8,935 nt of DNA. Source: Bacillota bacterium. Lineage in GTDB: Bacteria > Bacillota > Sulfobacillia > RBS10-35 > JAJYVN01. The notes under the pieces were generated by a model. That model was not told where the DNA came from. It worked only from the letters and a program-made list of their open reading frames with translations, and did not search any database. Made by a program: the position numbers and the translations under genes. Positions 1 to 5,789 of the stretch are shown in pieces. Position 1 is the stretch's first letter. Each line of letters starts with the position of its first letter. The stretch is taken from assembly GCA_021791995.1 (NCBI GenBank), contig JAJYVN010000116.1, positions 1-8,935 on the forward strand. The letters are read 5' to 3'.

Positions 1-400
1 AGAGCAACAGTTGGTGGCCGCCACTGTGTCTGCCGCGGTGGGTGCGGACCCCGCGCGCCAGGATCAAATCAGCGTGGTGGGCATTCCGTTCAACCAATCG
101 CTCGCCAAGGAACTCACCCCCACGGTCAGTCGGCCACCGCTTGTCACCACACGCAATCTGATATACGCCGCCGTGGCCCTCGCGCTTTTGGCGCTGCTTG
201 CCCTGGTTGTGGTGGGTGTTTTGCGCCGCCAACCGGAGGAGGTTCCGCTTCCACCGCCTCCGGCGGCGCCGGAGTTGGACGTGCTGGACGGGGCCTTGCA
301 TAACGGAACGACGCGCACCGCTTTGGAGCGGTCGCTGCGCAGTCACCCTAGTGAGGTAGCTCAGGTGGTTCGCGCGTGGCTTTCAGAGGAGGAGAATTAG
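1..400 (+). CDS. fliF: Flagellar MS-ring protein FliF, C-terminal end (5' truncated by window edge)
   Basis: FliF forms the MS ring in the cytoplasmic membrane, the base on which the rotor and export gate are built. Only about the last 132 residues are present, read in the frame starting at base 2, with TAG at 398-400. The visible part begins in the periplasmic domain near its end: a GADPARQDQISVVGIPFN stretch matches the conserved 'G.DP.RGD.v.V..ipF' segment of FliF. A hydrophobic helix follows (about bases 158-223, Leu/Ala/Val rich, ending in Arg-Arg), which is the second transmembrane segment. Then come a proline-rich linker and a cytoplasmic tail ending SHPSEVAQVVRAWLSEEEN. That tail corresponds to the FliG-binding helix, whose usual form is 'npe.aa.lir.WL.e'. 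The ATG at base 11 is internal, not a real start, because the frame is open to the left edge. FliG follows after 2 bases. Identification is secure. Confidence 0.95.
   Translation, partial: EQQLVAATVSAAVGADPARQDQISVVGIPFNQSLAKELTPTVSRPPLVTTRNLIYAAVALALLALLALVVVGVLRRQPEEVPLPPPPAAPELDVLDGALHNGTTRTALERSLRSHPSEVAQVVRAWLSEEEN
385..394 (+). promoter_or_regulatory. Ribosome binding site that sets the fliG start
   Basis: The AGAGGAGGAG stretch is a strong Shine-Dalgarno match. It lies 8 bases before ATG 403 and overlaps the end of fliF. It favours ATG 403 over the in-frame GTG at 376, which would lie deep inside the fliF tail. Confidence 0.85.
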
Positions 401-402
401 CT

Positions 403-1476
403 ATGGCATTGACGGTGGAAGGTGTCGAGGAAGCCTTAGGGACTCCGGCCCGGACCGGCCGACCGGGTGCGGCGGCCACGAGCAACGGGCGGGAGAAGGC
501 GGCGTTGCTCTTGGTGACGCTGGGCCAAGAGTTCGCGGCCTCGGTCTTCCGTTTCCTGCGTGACGAGGAGATCGAACAGCTCGTGCTCGAGATCGCGAGC
601 GTCCGCAAGGTGGACCCCGATCAACAGGAGCGTGTGCTCAGTGAGTGCCGCGATACCATGATCGCTCGCAACTACATCGAGCATGGCGGGGTGGATTACG
701 CCCAGGATGTGCTCGAGAAGGCCGTTGGTAAGGATCGCGCCGCCGAGGTGATCGGGCGACTCACATCGACCCTGCAGGTGCGCCCCTTTGAGTTCGCGCG
801 CAAGGCCGATCCATCTCAATTGTTGAGCTTCATCGGCAGTGAGCATCCGCAGACAATCGCACTCGTTTTGGCATACCTGCATGCCGAGCAGGCCGCGATG
901 GTGCTCGCGGCCTTGGATCCGGAGCGACAGAGCGACGTGTTGCGCCGTCTGGCCCTCATGGATCGCACCTCGCCAGATATCGTCAAGGATGTCGAACGAG
1001 TTCTCGAACGGAAGTTGGCAGCCCTGTTCACCACGGGTCAGTCTCGGGCCGGTGGTGTGGATACCGCAGTGGCCGTGCTCAACCGGGCGGACCGGCCGAC
1101 GGAGAAACGCATTCTGCGCGCGCTTGAGAGTGAGGATCCCGAATTGGCGCAGAACCTTCGGCAACGGATGTTCCTCTTTGAGGACATCGTGCGCATGGAT
1201 GATCGCTCAGTCCAGCGGACGCTGCGCGAGATCGACCTTCAGGGTGATCTCGCGATGGCCATGAAGGTTGCGAGCGAAGACGTCAAACGCAAGCTCTTCA
1301 GCAATCTGAGCCGACACGCTGCGGACTCCCTCCGCGAGGCAATCGAATACCTCGGGCCCGTTCGCTTGCGCGAAGTGGACGAGGCGCAGCAACGTATCGT
1401 CGCGGTCATCCGGCGTCTGGAGGAAGCAGGCGAAGTGGTGCTGTCGCGGTCCGGTCTGGACGATGTGGTGGTTTGA
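403..1476 (+). CDS. fliG: Flagellar motor switch protein FliG
   Basis: FliG sits on the MS ring and turns ion flow through the stators into torque and direction; it binds FliF, FliM and the stator. The 357-residue protein is slightly longer than usual (331-338) because of about 20 extra N-terminal residues rich in Gly/Ala before the conserved 'REKAALLL' start of the FliF-binding domain. The FliM-binding EHPQT motif is at residues 147-151. The MFxF motif (here MFLF) is at 256-259, followed by the C-terminal torque domain with FEDIV...DDRS and GPVRLREV. Aligned to E. coli FliG (constant offset of 24), Lys264 and Arg297 are kept (K288, R321) and Asp288 is Glu312. Arg281 is His305 and Asp289 is Ala313. 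ATG 403 has an ideal ribosome binding site. fliH follows after 18 bases in the same frame. Confidence 0.97.
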   Translation: MALTVEGVEEALGTPARTGRPGAAATSNGREKAALLLVTLGQEFAASVFRFLRDEEIEQLVLEIASVRKVDPDQQERVLSECRDTMIARNYIEHGGVDYAQDVLEKAVGKDRAAEVIGRLTSTLQVRPFEFARKADPSQLLSFIGSEHPQTIALVLAYLHAEQAAMVLAALDPERQSDVLRRLALMDRTSPDIVKDVERVLERKLAALFTTGQSRAGGVDTAVAVLNRADRPTEKRILRALESEDPELAQNLRQRMFLFEDIVRMDDRSVQRTLREIDLQGDLAMAMKVASEDVKRKLFSNLSRHAADSLREAIEYLGPVRLREVDEAQQRIVAVIRRLEEAGEVVLSRSGLDDVVV

Positions 1477-1479
1477 ACC

Positions 1480-1487
1480 GGGGGGGG
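1480..1487 (+). promoter_or_regulatory. G8 run acting as ribosome binding site of fliH
   Basis: Eight consecutive G residues lie in the 18-base fliG-fliH gap, ending 7 bases before ATG 1495. No canonical AGGAGG is present. A run of G can pair with the CCUCC of 16S rRNA if one G-U pair is allowed, so this is the likely ribosome binding site. The run itself is non-coding. Confidence 0.6.
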
Positions 1488-1494
1488 CGGCGGC

Positions 1495-2208
1495 ATGACG
1501 GTGGAGGGCGGCGAGCCCCTTTGGCCGGTTGTCTGGCGGGAGTTTTCTCGTCCCGTGCGTGCTCGAGGGTCTGCGGATGTTCTGAGCGAGGAGCGACAGC
1601 GGTTGCGCGAAGCGGAAGAACGAGCGCAAAGCATGGAGGCGAGCGCCCAACAAGAGGCCGATCGCATTCTCCAGGAGGCGCAGGCGGCAGCTCTGGAAAT
1701 CCGGTCCCGAGCCGAGCGTGAGGGGCATGCGGAGGGTGTGCGGCTGGGACGCGAAGCGATCACGCGAGAGCGCGATGGGCTCCTGGATCAGGCGCGGTCC
1801 CTGTTGGATCAGGCTGCGGAACAGCACCGGTCGTTGATGGAGAGCGTTCTGGCGGACATCACCTCCCTGGTGATCACCATTTGCCGTCAGGTGTTGGGTC
1901 GGGAACTCGACGCGTCTCCGGAGGAGGTCATTGGCTTGGCGGAGCGCCTGCTGGCCCGCCGCCAGGTGACGGTGGTGCGCGCGAACCCGGACGATGTGGG
2001 GCTTTTAGAAGGCTGGGCGGCGAGTCTGAATCGGCCGCCGCAGATTCAACCGGATGCGTCGGTCGATCCGCACGGCCTGGTACTTGAGACTTCCGATGGC
2101 GTCGTTGACGCAACGCTCGCCGGGCGTATGCGGCGTGCGGCCGAGATCCTGCGGGAGCAAGACGGGATCGATGCTGTGGCGCGGGGGGCCGACGAGCGTG
2201 CCCAATGA
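1495..2208 (+). CDS. fliH: Flagellar export ATPase regulator/stator FliH
   Basis: FliH is the peripheral stalk of the flagellar type III export ATPase. A FliH dimer holds FliI and tethers it to the C ring. The 237-residue protein shows the family layout. Two tryptophans stand near the N-terminus (W10 and W14), comparable to the W7/W10 pair by which E. coli FliH binds FliN and FlhA. A long charged, Glu/Gln/Arg/Ala-rich coiled coil covers about residues 35-110. Within it is a GxxxGxxxG motif (G77, G81, G85), the hallmark of FliH helices. The C-terminal domain (about 110-237) has the family pattern 'slv..ic..vlgrEl' and a late 'DPHGLVLETSDGVVDA' block. ATG 1495 is preceded by a G8 run. The 3' end overlaps fliI by 11 bases if fliI starts at GTG 2198. 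Function is assigned by motif and position between fliG and fliI; the family is weakly conserved. Confidence 0.93.
   Translation: MTVEGGEPLWPVVWREFSRPVRARGSADVLSEERQRLREAEERAQSMEASAQQEADRILQEAQAAALEIRSRAEREGHAEGVRLGREAITRERDGLLDQARSLLDQAAEQHRSLMESVLADITSLVITICRQVLGRELDASPEEVIGLAERLLARRQVTVVRANPDDVGLLEGWAASLNRPPQIQPDASVDPHGLVLETSDGVVDATLAGRMRRAAEILREQDGIDAVARGADERAQ
2183..2188 (+). promoter_or_regulatory. G6 run, probable ribosome binding site of fliI
   Basis: Six G residues inside the 3' end of fliH lie 9 bases before GTG 2198. The same G-run arrangement precedes fliH, flgE and fliM, which supports GTG 2198 as the fliI start over ATG 2171. Confidence 0.5.
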
Positions 2209-3589
2209 AGGGGTTTGGACGACGCACGAACTATCGGAATGTCTTGCGCGACGGGAGCGGGTCATCCGCAGCAGCGACCTGGTGACGCGGCGGGGGCATG
2301 TGACACGGGTGGTTGGACTCTTGATGGAGAGTCAGGGGCCCGAGGCGGAGACCGGGGAACTGGTCCGCGTCGAGCGTGCATCGTCGGTGACCGGAGCGGC
2401 GACCCCGGTGTTGGCAGAGGTGGTGGGCTTTCGCGATGGTCGGGTGTTGCTTTTGCCGCTCGAGAACACGGACCGCTTGACGGCCGGGGCGGTGGTGACG
2501 GCCACCGGGCGTCACCTGGAGGTCGGTTGCGGAACCGAACTGTTGGGACGGGTCTTCGACGGGCTCGGTCGACCATTTGACGGGCGTGGCCCTGTCCGGG
2601 GGGTGCAGTGGCGGTCTGCGGAGGCTCCTGCACCGGATCCCATGACGCGGCCTCGGATCGACCAGGCGTTGCCCGTCGGAGTACGGGCCATCGACGGTCT
2701 ACTGACATGCGGGAAGGGCCAACGTCTCGGGATCTTCGCCGGGTCGGGGGTCGGCAAAAGCACCCTGCTCGGTATGTTGTGCCGGCACACTGCGGCGGAC
2801 GTCGCCGTAGTGGCGTTGGTGGGAGAGCGCGGTCGAGAGGTGGGTGAGTTCATCGAACGTGACCTCGGTCCGGAGGGGCTCGCACGCTCGGTGGTGGTTG
2901 TGGCCACATCCGATCAACCCGCAGTCACGCGGTTGAAGGCTCCCCTGGTGGCGACGACCATCGCGGAGTTCTTCCGGGATCAAGGCCTGGATGTGCTTTT
3001 GGTGATGGATTCGCTCACGCGGTTTGCGCTGGCCTTGCGGGAGGCAGGACTTGCCAGCGGGGAGCCACCGACAACACGCGGATACCCGCCCTCCGTGTTC
3101 GCCGCGCTCCCACGCCTTTTGGAACGGAGTGGCCGGAGCGATCGAGGAAGCATTACCGGCTTCTATACCGTGCTCGTGGAGGGGGAGGACATGAACGAGC
3201 CCATCGCGGACGCGGTGCGCGGCCTCTTGGACGGCCACATCGTGCTCTCCCGGGATCTCGCCGCTCGCGGTCACTACCCAGCGATCGATATTCTGACAAG
3301 TATCAGCCGTCTCGCTGGTTCCGTCGTTGATCCGGAGCATCGCTCAGCCGCGCAGCGTGTGCGCGAGGTCCTCTCCGTCTATCAGCACGCGGAGGATCTG
3401 ATTGATGTGGGGGCCTATCGCACGGGCAGCAACGCCTCCATCGATCACGCGATGCGATGGATCGAACCGGTCCGGTCCTTTCTCCGTCAGGCGCAAGATC
3501 AGCCCGCAGACTGGTCCGACACGCGGAGGAGCCTTTTGGCCCTTGGCAGTAGCAGTGCAGCACCGAGCCAGGGGGCGGAATCGGCATGA
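2198..3589 (+). CDS. fliI: Flagellum-specific export ATPase FliI
   Basis: FliI is the cytoplasmic hexameric ATPase of the flagellar type III export apparatus and helps unload rod, hook and filament subunits from chaperones. The 463-residue protein has the F1-beta-like layout: an N-terminal beta-barrel (GHVTRVVGLLMES, close to Bacillus FliI), Walker A AGSGVGKS at residues 181-188, the GERGREV block, SDQPAVTRLKAP, a Walker B strand DVLLVMD ending at D271, and the PPTTRGYPPSVFAALPRLLERSG signature region. The late 'DMNEPIAD' and 'GHIVLSRDLA' blocks are also present. No catalytic block appears to be missing. The frame is open far upstream (to ATG 2054) but that part overlaps fliH. GTG 2198, with a G6 run 9 bases upstream, gives an N-terminal amphipathic segment of normal length; ATG 2171 (472 residues) is the alternative. 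The stop overlaps the fliJ start as ATGA. Confidence 0.96.
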   Translation: MPNEGVWTTHELSECLARRERVIRSSDLVTRRGHVTRVVGLLMESQGPEAETGELVRVERASSVTGAATPVLAEVVGFRDGRVLLLPLENTDRLTAGAVVTATGRHLEVGCGTELLGRVFDGLGRPFDGRGPVRGVQWRSAEAPAPDPMTRPRIDQALPVGVRAIDGLLTCGKGQRLGIFAGSGVGKSTLLGMLCRHTAADVAVVALVGERGREVGEFIERDLGPEGLARSVVVVATSDQPAVTRLKAPLVATTIAEFFRDQGLDVLLVMDSLTRFALALREAGLASGEPPTTRGYPPSVFAALPRLLERSGRSDRGSITGFYTVLVEGEDMNEPIADAVRGLLDGHIVLSRDLAARGHYPAIDILTSISRLAGSVVDPEHRSAAQRVREVLSVYQHAEDLIDVGAYRTGSNASIDHAMRWIEPVRSFLRQAQDQPADWSDTRRSLLALGSSSAAPSQGAESA

Positions 3590-4032
3590 GCGCCTTCCAC
3601 TTTCGCTTGGAGCGGATTCTGGGCCTGGCGCATGCGCGGCGGATGGCGGAGGGTCACGTCCTGGCCGAAGCGGTTCGCGCGCTTGCGGAGCGCGAGGCAC
3701 TCCTGGTTCACGCCCAGTGCGAATACGCCGCGTTGGTGGCGCAACTGGCACAAGAGACCGGCGCCGTGCCGGTTGCCGAGTGGGCGATGGCCCGTGTGTT
3801 CCAGGAGCAACTGCGTTCACGCTGCGAGGAATTGGGGCGTGCTGTCGAGAGCGCACGGCGCGGAAGGGACGAAGCGGCTGCACGATACCAACAGCTGCTA
3901 GCGGAGGAGCGCGCCCTGCAAATTCTGCGTACCCACCGCTGGGCTGAGTGGCAAAAACGAGAACTCCGCGCGGAACAATCCGCGATTGACGAATCCGGAC
4001 GATGGAGGAGTTCGTCAGGATGGGGGGGATGA
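3586..4032 (+). CDS. fliJ: Flagellar export protein FliJ
   Basis: FliJ is the small coiled-coil stalk that sits in the centre of the FliI hexamer, like gamma of F1 ATPase. It connects FliI to the export gate protein FlhA and escorts chaperones. The 148-residue protein has the usual length and begins with the family-typical 'FHFRLERILGLAHAR' segment. The next 110 or so residues are almost wholly helical, rich in Ala/Glu/Arg/Gln and nearly free of Pro and Gly, as expected for two antiparallel helices. The last dozen residues turn to Ser/Gly/Trp. These are encoded where the gene runs into the fliK ribosome binding site and start, so they are probably not structural. ATG 3586 overlaps the fliI stop (ATGA). 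A GGGGGCGG element at 3571-3578 is the likely ribosome binding site. Assignment rests on the N-terminal pattern, coiled coil and position after fliI. Confidence 0.9.
   Translation: MSAFHFRLERILGLAHARRMAEGHVLAEAVRALAEREALLVHAQCEYAALVAQLAQETGAVPVAEWAMARVFQEQLRSRCEELGRAVESARRGRDEAAARYQQLLAEERALQILRTHRWAEWQKRELRAEQSAIDESGRWRSSSGWGG
4004..4010 (+). promoter_or_regulatory. Ribosome binding site that decides the fliK start
   Basis: GGAGGAG lies within the 3' end of fliJ, 9 bases before ATG 4020, an ideal distance. ATG 4029, which overlaps the fliJ stop as ATGA, has a G7 run touching it and so no usable spacing from that run. ATG 4002 lies before this site. Confidence 0.65.
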
Positions 4033-5450
4033 GCGTGCCCGGCAAGGAGGGGATTCGTGCGGGTACCGCGATCAAGGGCGGAGTGGCCGAAGCTGCGCTC
4101 TTGCCCTTTTCGCTGCCGCAGCAGAAGGATCCGCCGGAGCGGCTATCTCGTGGCAAGAGCAGCGCGGCGATGGCCCAGGGCGAACGCGTGGCGCAGCAAA
4201 GCCCGAAGGAGAAGCCGTCGGGGACGTTCCACGCGCTCATGGGAGCACTGCTTGCTCCCGCCGCAGTGTCTGCAAGCCTGAACCGTGTGTCGCCGAGCCA
4301 TGTCCTCTCTGCCAGGGGCACGGGCTCCGATCGGTCCACCACACTTGCAGCGGTGTCGAGTGGGTCGCACGCGCCACAGGACCTGGTGGATGCGGCGCCC
4401 AGGGCTCTGGATAACCACTCCCTGCCGGTCGTCCGTGCGGTGTCGACGGGGGAGGCGGACCGAACCATACTGCGAGCAGGTCCCACGGCTTCCTCTCTCG
4501 TACCGGGGGACGCAGAGGTGGCACATGGATCGGCTCCGGAGCCGTCGGTTGACTTACCATCTGAGGCGATACCCCCGGCGGCAACGGATGATCTCCACGT
4601 CCGTCCACACACTTCTACGATCCAGACTAGCCCACCGATTCCCGTGCGGACAGAGACCCAAACCACAGACCCGGTCGGCAATCCTCGGGCGAGTGTCCAT
4701 TCGGACCGAGTAACCGATTCGGCGGAGGCCTTGCCGAGCACGCGGTCGACGGAAGCCGGGTCGCCTACCGCAAATCAGCCTCCTTCTGAGACATCGACAC
4801 CCTCTGTCCATGGCACACGGGAAATCCGGACCACGGCTGTCCGTTCGTCACCGAGATCGCCGTTGGATCTGCAGACTTCCAAGCGCGCGGTTTCGGATTC
4901 CAACACACCGTTTGTGCCTGCGGATACGCGTGGATCCACGATGCAGAGTGGTGGAAGCGTCTCTGTACCTGTCGGAGTGTCCACAGGCACGCCGGCAACC
5001 TCCGCTCCGGTAGCGATGCCGGAGGTTGCACCGGCTCCTCCCCACCCTACACCACCCGCACAGGCTTCCGCCAACGCTGTGGTGGTGCATGTGGATCCAC
5101 CAGGGGTTGGACCGGTCACGGTTTCGCTTTCCGTGCGTGGCGCTGAGGTGTCAGCGCGGCTCACTACCGCTAACGCTGCTTTTGGGACAGTGCTGCGGTC
5201 GGGAGGGCCGGTCGTCGCTTCCGCTCTCGAGACGCATGGTTTAGTGCTCGGCCGCTGGTCGGTTGGCGGCGAGGGGGCGGGGGCGACGGGTGGTGGGCAG
5301 GGCGGGGCGCAGAGCCAAACGAGCCAGAACACACCGTTTTCCACACCAGAACGACGCGGGGAGGGGTGGAGACCGCCACCACAAGGCGGGGTTCGCCTGC
5401 AGCCTCCGGTGTCCGGGAACGAGGCGGGACACATCGATCAGTGGCTTTGA
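4020..5450 (+). CDS. fliK: Flagellar hook-length control protein FliK
   Basis: FliK is an exported molecular ruler: it measures hook length and then makes FlhB switch export from hook to filament subunits. Most of the 476-residue protein (about residues 30-345) is low-complexity Ser/Thr/Pro/Ala sequence with few hydrophobics, as expected of the disordered ruler part and not recognisable by homology. The C-terminal Flg_hook domain lies at about residues 352-415. Its pattern of 'HVDPPGVGPVTVSLSVRG', 'SARLTTANAAFGTVL' and 'ASALETHGLVLGRWSV' matches the family consensus of P..lG.v.v.l....g...v.f.a....r..l......l...l...G. A Gly/Gln-rich tail ends IDQWL. ATG 4020 is chosen for its GGAGGAG site; ATG 4029 (473 residues) is possible. 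Codon use in the ruler part looks less GC-biased than in neighbours. It overlaps fliJ by 13 bases; no ylxF/motE gene lies between them. flgD follows after 21 bases. Confidence 0.88.
   Translation: MGGMSVPGKEGIRAGTAIKGGVAEAALLPFSLPQQKDPPERLSRGKSSAAMAQGERVAQQSPKEKPSGTFHALMGALLAPAAVSASLNRVSPSHVLSARGTGSDRSTTLAAVSSGSHAPQDLVDAAPRALDNHSLPVVRAVSTGEADRTILRAGPTASSLVPGDAEVAHGSAPEPSVDLPSEAIPPAATDDLHVRPHTSTIQTSPPIPVRTETQTTDPVGNPRASVHSDRVTDSAEALPSTRSTEAGSPTANQPPSETSTPSVHGTREIRTTAVRSSPRSPLDLQTSKRAVSDSNTPFVPADTRGSTMQSGGSVSVPVGVSTGTPATSAPVAMPEVAPAPPHPTPPAQASANAVVVHVDPPGVGPVTVSLSVRGAEVSARLTTANAAFGTVLRSGGPVVASALETHGLVLGRWSVGGEGAGATGGGQGGAQSQTSQNTPFSTPERRGEGWRPPPQGGVRLQPPVSGNEAGHIDQWL
4022..4028 (+). repeat. G7 homopolymer at the fliJ/fliK overlap
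   Basis: Seven G residues sit between two in-frame fliK ATG codons (4020 and 4029) and inside the last codons of fliJ. Reading the frames shows that one extra G would put fliJ in frame with fliK and remove the fliJ stop. Loss of one G would send fliJ into the third frame. Confidence 0.9.
4991..5035 (+). repeat. Inverted repeat (stem-loop) inside fliK
   Basis: GCAACCTCCG at 4995-5004 is the exact reverse complement of CGGAGGTTGC at 5020-5029, giving a 10 bp stem with a 15-base loop. Outer arms GCCGG (4991-4995) and CCGGC (5031-5035) can extend the stem to about 14 bp with a small bulge. It lies in the low-complexity part of fliK just before the conserved domain. No T run follows, so it is not an intrinsic terminator. 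Confidence 0.7.
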
Positions 5451-5454
5451 GGCG

Positions 5455-5463
5455 AAGGGAGGA
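5455..5463 (+). promoter_or_regulatory. Ribosome binding site of flgD
   Basis: AAGGGAGGA ends 8 bases before ATG 5472, in the 21-base gap after fliK. It is one of the clearer canonical sites in the window, suggesting flgD is translated independently of fliK. Confidence 0.8.
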
Positions 5464-5471
5464 ATCGGCAC

Positions 5472-5774
5472 ATGACGACAGGGGCGGTGAGTGCAACCAC
5501 GGCACTGGGAGCCAGCACCCCAGCATCGAGTAGCAGCAAGAGCAGTAACCAAGTCAGCGAGAGCGAGTTTCTTCAGCTCTTGGTTGCCCAAATGGAGTAT
5601 CAGAATCCGCTCCAGCCAACGACCAACACCCAGTTCGTGACGCAGCTCGCCGAGATGCAGACCCTGACCGAGCTCGAGGGGATCAAGTCCGACCTAGACA
5701 AGTTGGTGGCCAACAGCGGGGGATCCAGTGGCAGTTCGGTCGGGAGTTCGGTTTCGAGCGGTACGCAAAAGTAG
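5472..5774 (+). CDS. flgD: Flagellar hook assembly cap protein FlgD (short form)
   Basis: FlgD is exported to the tip of the growing hook and acts as the scaffold on which FlgE polymerises. The 100-residue protein consists almost only of the conserved N-terminal FlgD domain: a Ser/Thr/Ala-rich export leader (residues 1-28), then SESEFLQLLVAQMEYQNPLQP with the invariant QNP at 44-46, and the TQFVTQLAEMQTL helix. After about residue 80 it ends in a Gly/Ser-rich tail. The C-terminal Ig-like/Tudor part found in E. coli FlgD (about 231 residues) is absent, and even Bacillus FlgD is longer (about 140). The stop is clean and flgE follows after 15 bases, so this looks like a natural short form, not a break. 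ATG 5472 has a canonical ribosome binding site. Confidence 0.94.
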   Translation: MTTGAVSATTALGASTPASSSSKSSNQVSESEFLQLLVAQMEYQNPLQPTTNTQFVTQLAEMQTLTELEGIKSDLDKLVANSGGSSGSSVGSSVSSGTQK

Positions 5775-5781
5775 GGGGGAG
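5774..5781 (+). promoter_or_regulatory. Ribosome binding site that decides the flgE start
   Basis: GGGGGGAG overlaps the last base of the flgD stop and ends 8 bases before GTG 5790. It touches the other in-frame GTG at 5781, so it supports GTG 5790, which also gives the family-typical 'MLqaL' N-terminus. Confidence 0.65.
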
Positions 5782-5789
5782 TGGATGAC

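Noticed and set aside
436..1164. A 242-codon open frame on the - strand inside fliG
   Set aside because: It is antisense to a conserved gene, with no family-like sequence; it is a shadow of fliG codon bias.
2054..2197. Longer fliI from ATG 2054
   Set aside because: It would overlap fliH by 155 bases and add residues that resemble no FliI N-terminus. ATG 2171 stays possible but has a poorer ribosome binding site than GTG 2198.
3986..4414. A 142-codon + strand frame across the fliJ/fliK junction
   Set aside because: It overlaps both fliJ and fliK in the third frame, and its Gly/Arg-rich product looks like out-of-frame translation.
3344..4741. A 465-codon open frame on the - strand across fliI, fliJ and fliK
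   Set aside because: It lies antisense to three well-supported genes, its protein is a low-complexity Arg/Ser/Pro/Ala mix with no recognisable domain, and long antisense frames are common in GC-rich genes.
5781..5789. GTG 5781 as flgE start
   Set aside because: The G run touches this codon, leaving no spacing. GTG 5790 has proper spacing and gives the family-typical MLQAL opening.
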